This document shows, in pieces, positions 62,565 through 64,000 of a DNA stretch of 64,000 nucleotides. The stretch's first letter is position 1. Every line of letters begins with the position of its first letter. The notes beneath the pieces were generated by a model. The model did no database searches. It was not told the origin of the DNA and saw nothing but the letters and a program-made list of their open reading frames with translations. Source of the DNA: UBA6898 sp964463135 (GTDB lineage Bacteria > Nitrospirota > Thermodesulfovibrionia > Thermodesulfovibrionales > UBA6898). A program made the position numbers and the translations under genes. The stretch is from NCBI GenBank assembly GCA_964463135.1, contig CAYXBA010000004.1, forward strand, positions 1 through 64,000, given 5' to 3'.

Positions 62565-64000
62565 TTATGATAAAACCGCTTCATGCTCAACGGTCATTTC
62601 CTTTTCAAGGGCTTCGAGATATTTCCGATCTTTGCCGCTCATTCCTTCGGGCACCCGAAAGAAGGCTATTGCGTTCTGGAGATGCTCTGCCTGCGCTGAA
62701 AGCTCTTCTGCGGTCGCAGACATCTCCTCTGCTGCACCGGCATTCTGCTGTACCACCTGATCGAGCTGATGTATCGCTTTGTTTATCTGGCCGGCACCGC
62801 TGCTCTGTTCAGCGCTTGCACCGTTGATCTCCTGCACCAGCTCTGCGGTCTTCTGTATGCCGGGCGCCAGCTTGATCAGCATATCGCATGCGCGCTCTCC
62901 CACATCCATGCTGGATTCTGAAAGCTTGCTTATCTCAACCGCAGCGGTCTGGCTCCGCTCTGCAAGTTTCCTCACCTCTGCGGCGACCACGGCAAAGCCT
63001 TTGCCCTGCTCTCCGGCACGGGCTGCCTCTATCGCGGCGTTCAGGGCCAGCAGGTTCGTCTGGCGTGCGATCTCCTCTATGATCGATATCTTTTCGGAGA
63101 TCTGCTTCATTGCCATGACCGTGTCAGTGACAGCCTCGGTGCTCTCCAGGGCGTCCGCAGCAGATTTGAAGGCGATCTTCTCTGTCTGCATGGCATTGTT
63201 CGCATTCTGGCTGATATTCGATACCATCTGCTCCATGGAGGAGGAGACTTCTTCTACCGAGCCGGCCTGTTCTGAGGCACCCTGAGAGAGCTGCTGGATG
63301 TTCTGGCTCATCTCCCGGCTCCCGGAGGCCACATTGGATGAGGCAAAGGTCACATCTTCAACGATCTCCCTGAGCTGGCTGACCATCTTTTTCATCGACG
63401 CAAAGATCCCGGTCTCCGTATCTCTTCCGGACTTCAGTTCCATGGTAAGGTCGCCTGCAGAGATCCGCTCGGCGATCCCGGCTATATAATCAGGTTCTCC
63501 GCCAAGGAGATGCATCAGGTTCCTTATAATAATGATCGACAGAACACTGCCGATCAGAATGGCCAAAACAGTGAGCGAGATCGAGACGATCTTCTCGTTG
63601 GACTGGACCTTTGTGAGTTCTGAGAGCGACGTTGTCTCGTCCCTCTGCAGTATGTCCTTCATCTCTATAAGGTGTGCCTGAACGTCGTTGACCGCAGGCA
63701 CGGTCTCCTCCATGAAGATGGCCGTGGCGCTGTTCCGGTCTCCTGCCTTATGCGCAGAGATGATCTTTTCTGCTGTGCTGTGCAGCTTCCGGTGCGGCGC
63801 ATCAAGTGCATGGAACGGTTCCGCCAGTTCGGCGGAATAGGGCTTGAACGTCTTCATCCACTTGCCGAGATTGCATTCCTCCGGATCGAGCTTGCCGGTA
63901 AAGTCCTTGTTCTGGATGAACATGCCGGTGGATATACCGTCCATCCATTTCAGATGGTCTATGATCCGGCCGGTCATCAGTTCGTTTATGCCGCGCTGTT
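62565..64000 (-). CDS. methyl-accepting chemotaxis protein, 5' end outside the window
   Basis: Partial: the reading frame stays open beyond an internal ATG at 63977 to the window edge. The visible 478 residues begin with INELMTGRIIDHLKWMDGIS and a Cys-containing GKLDPEECNLGKWMK stretch, followed by HALDAPHRKLHSTAE: an H...C...H...H layout typical of the zinc-binding CZB-type sensor domain (inference). Then come a membrane segment (IVSISLTVLAILIGSVLSI), a HAMP-like linker and the MCP signalling domain with IEEIARQTNLLALNAAIEAA. It has no pentapeptide at the C-terminus. Confidence 0.9.
   Translation of the reverse strand, partial: QRGINELMTGRIIDHLKWMDGISTGMFIQNKDFTGKLDPEECNLGKWMKTFKPYSAELAEPFHALDAPHRKLHSTAEKIISAHKAGDRNSATAIFMEETVPAVNDVQAHLIEMKDILQRDETTSLSELTKVQSNEKIVSISLTVLAILIGSVLSIIIIRNLMHLLGGEPDYIAGIAERISAGDLTMELKSGRDTETGIFASMKKMVSQLREIVEDVTFASSNVASGSREMSQNIQQLSQGASEQAGSVEEVSSSMEQMVSNISQNANNAMQTEKIAFKSAADALESTEAVTDTVMAMKQISEKISIIEEIARQTNLLALNAAIEAARAGEQGKGFAVVAAEVRKLAERSQTAAVEISKLSESSMDVGERACDMLIKLAPGIQKTAELVQEINGASAEQSSGAGQINKAIHQLDQVVQQNAGAAEEMSATAEELSAQAEHLQNAIAFFRVPEGMSGKDRKYLEALEKEMTVEHEAVLS

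Noticed and set aside
1..64000. CRISPR array, rRNA genes or intact insertion sequence
   Set aside because: No regularly spaced direct repeats, no rRNA sequence and no transposase were seen. The 767-bp repeat and tandem receptor similarity are gene duplications.

Overview
The window looks like a chromosomal segment of an uncultured anaerobic bacterium, most likely Nitrospirota or a Desulfobacterota relative. This is inferred from gene content only: two selenocysteine NAD-type formate dehydrogenase operons, a type IV pilus block, a heme-c-type sensor kinase and a multi-receptor chemotaxis operon. No rRNA gene is present to settle the taxonomy.

Layout. 0.2-11.3 kb: two paralogous three-subunit formate dehydrogenase operons (NuoE-like, NuoF-like, catalytic FdhA). 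Each FdhA is read through an in-frame UGA followed by a bacterial SECIS hairpin. A cyclic-nucleotide-binding protein and a CBS-domain protein lie between the copies, and tRNA-Pro(CGG) and fdhD follow. The first NuoF-like subunit has lost the loop that binds FMN in this family. 12.2-20.4 kb (minus strand): pilB-pilT-pilC-pilS-pilR plus a PilB-N-domain/GAF-like protein. 20.6-28.0 kb: housekeeping genes (Toprim protein, yraN, S1 protein, uvrB, folD, HAD phosphatase, pyrE). 28.1-35.6 kb (minus): an accessory operon of secreted proteins. Four share a TPR-containing module, two carry an almost identical C-terminal half (about 765 bp repeated in the DNA), and one is a coiled-coil protein with LGLKG repeats. 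This is the least explained gene system here. 35.6-42.0 kb (minus): glnE and an oligopeptide/dipeptide ABC transporter. 42.2-46.8 kb (plus): a proline-rich protein, ftsE, ftsX, an EnvC-like factor and a CtpA protease, i.e. the septal peptidoglycan-hydrolysis module. 46.9-48.6 kb: an exonuclease-like protein and an APH-fold kinase.

48.8-50.9 kb is the scar of an integrated element. A 46-bp copy of the 3' half of tRNA-Glu(CTC), a DUF4143-type ATPase gene and a fragment resembling the C-terminus of a tyrosine integrase lie against the intact tRNA-Glu; tRNA-Gln(CTG) follows. At 51.0-51.4 kb there is an unidentified structured RNA candidate of about 207 nt and a structured leader. The leader precedes a 1237-residue histidine kinase with a periplasmic CxxCH site and a cysteine-rich GAF insert. 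55.2-64.0 kb (minus): MCP, MCP, cheW, a PhnD-like periplasmic binding protein, MCP, cheR, cheD, cheB. The last four overlap by ATGA junctions. cheA and cheY are not in the window.

How the genes work together. FdhD supplies the sulfur needed by the Mo/W-bis-MGD formate dehydrogenases. PilS/PilR probably controls the pilus genes. The chemotaxis operon has a complete adaptation branch (CheR, CheB, CheD) and at least three receptors, one probably paired with its own binding protein.
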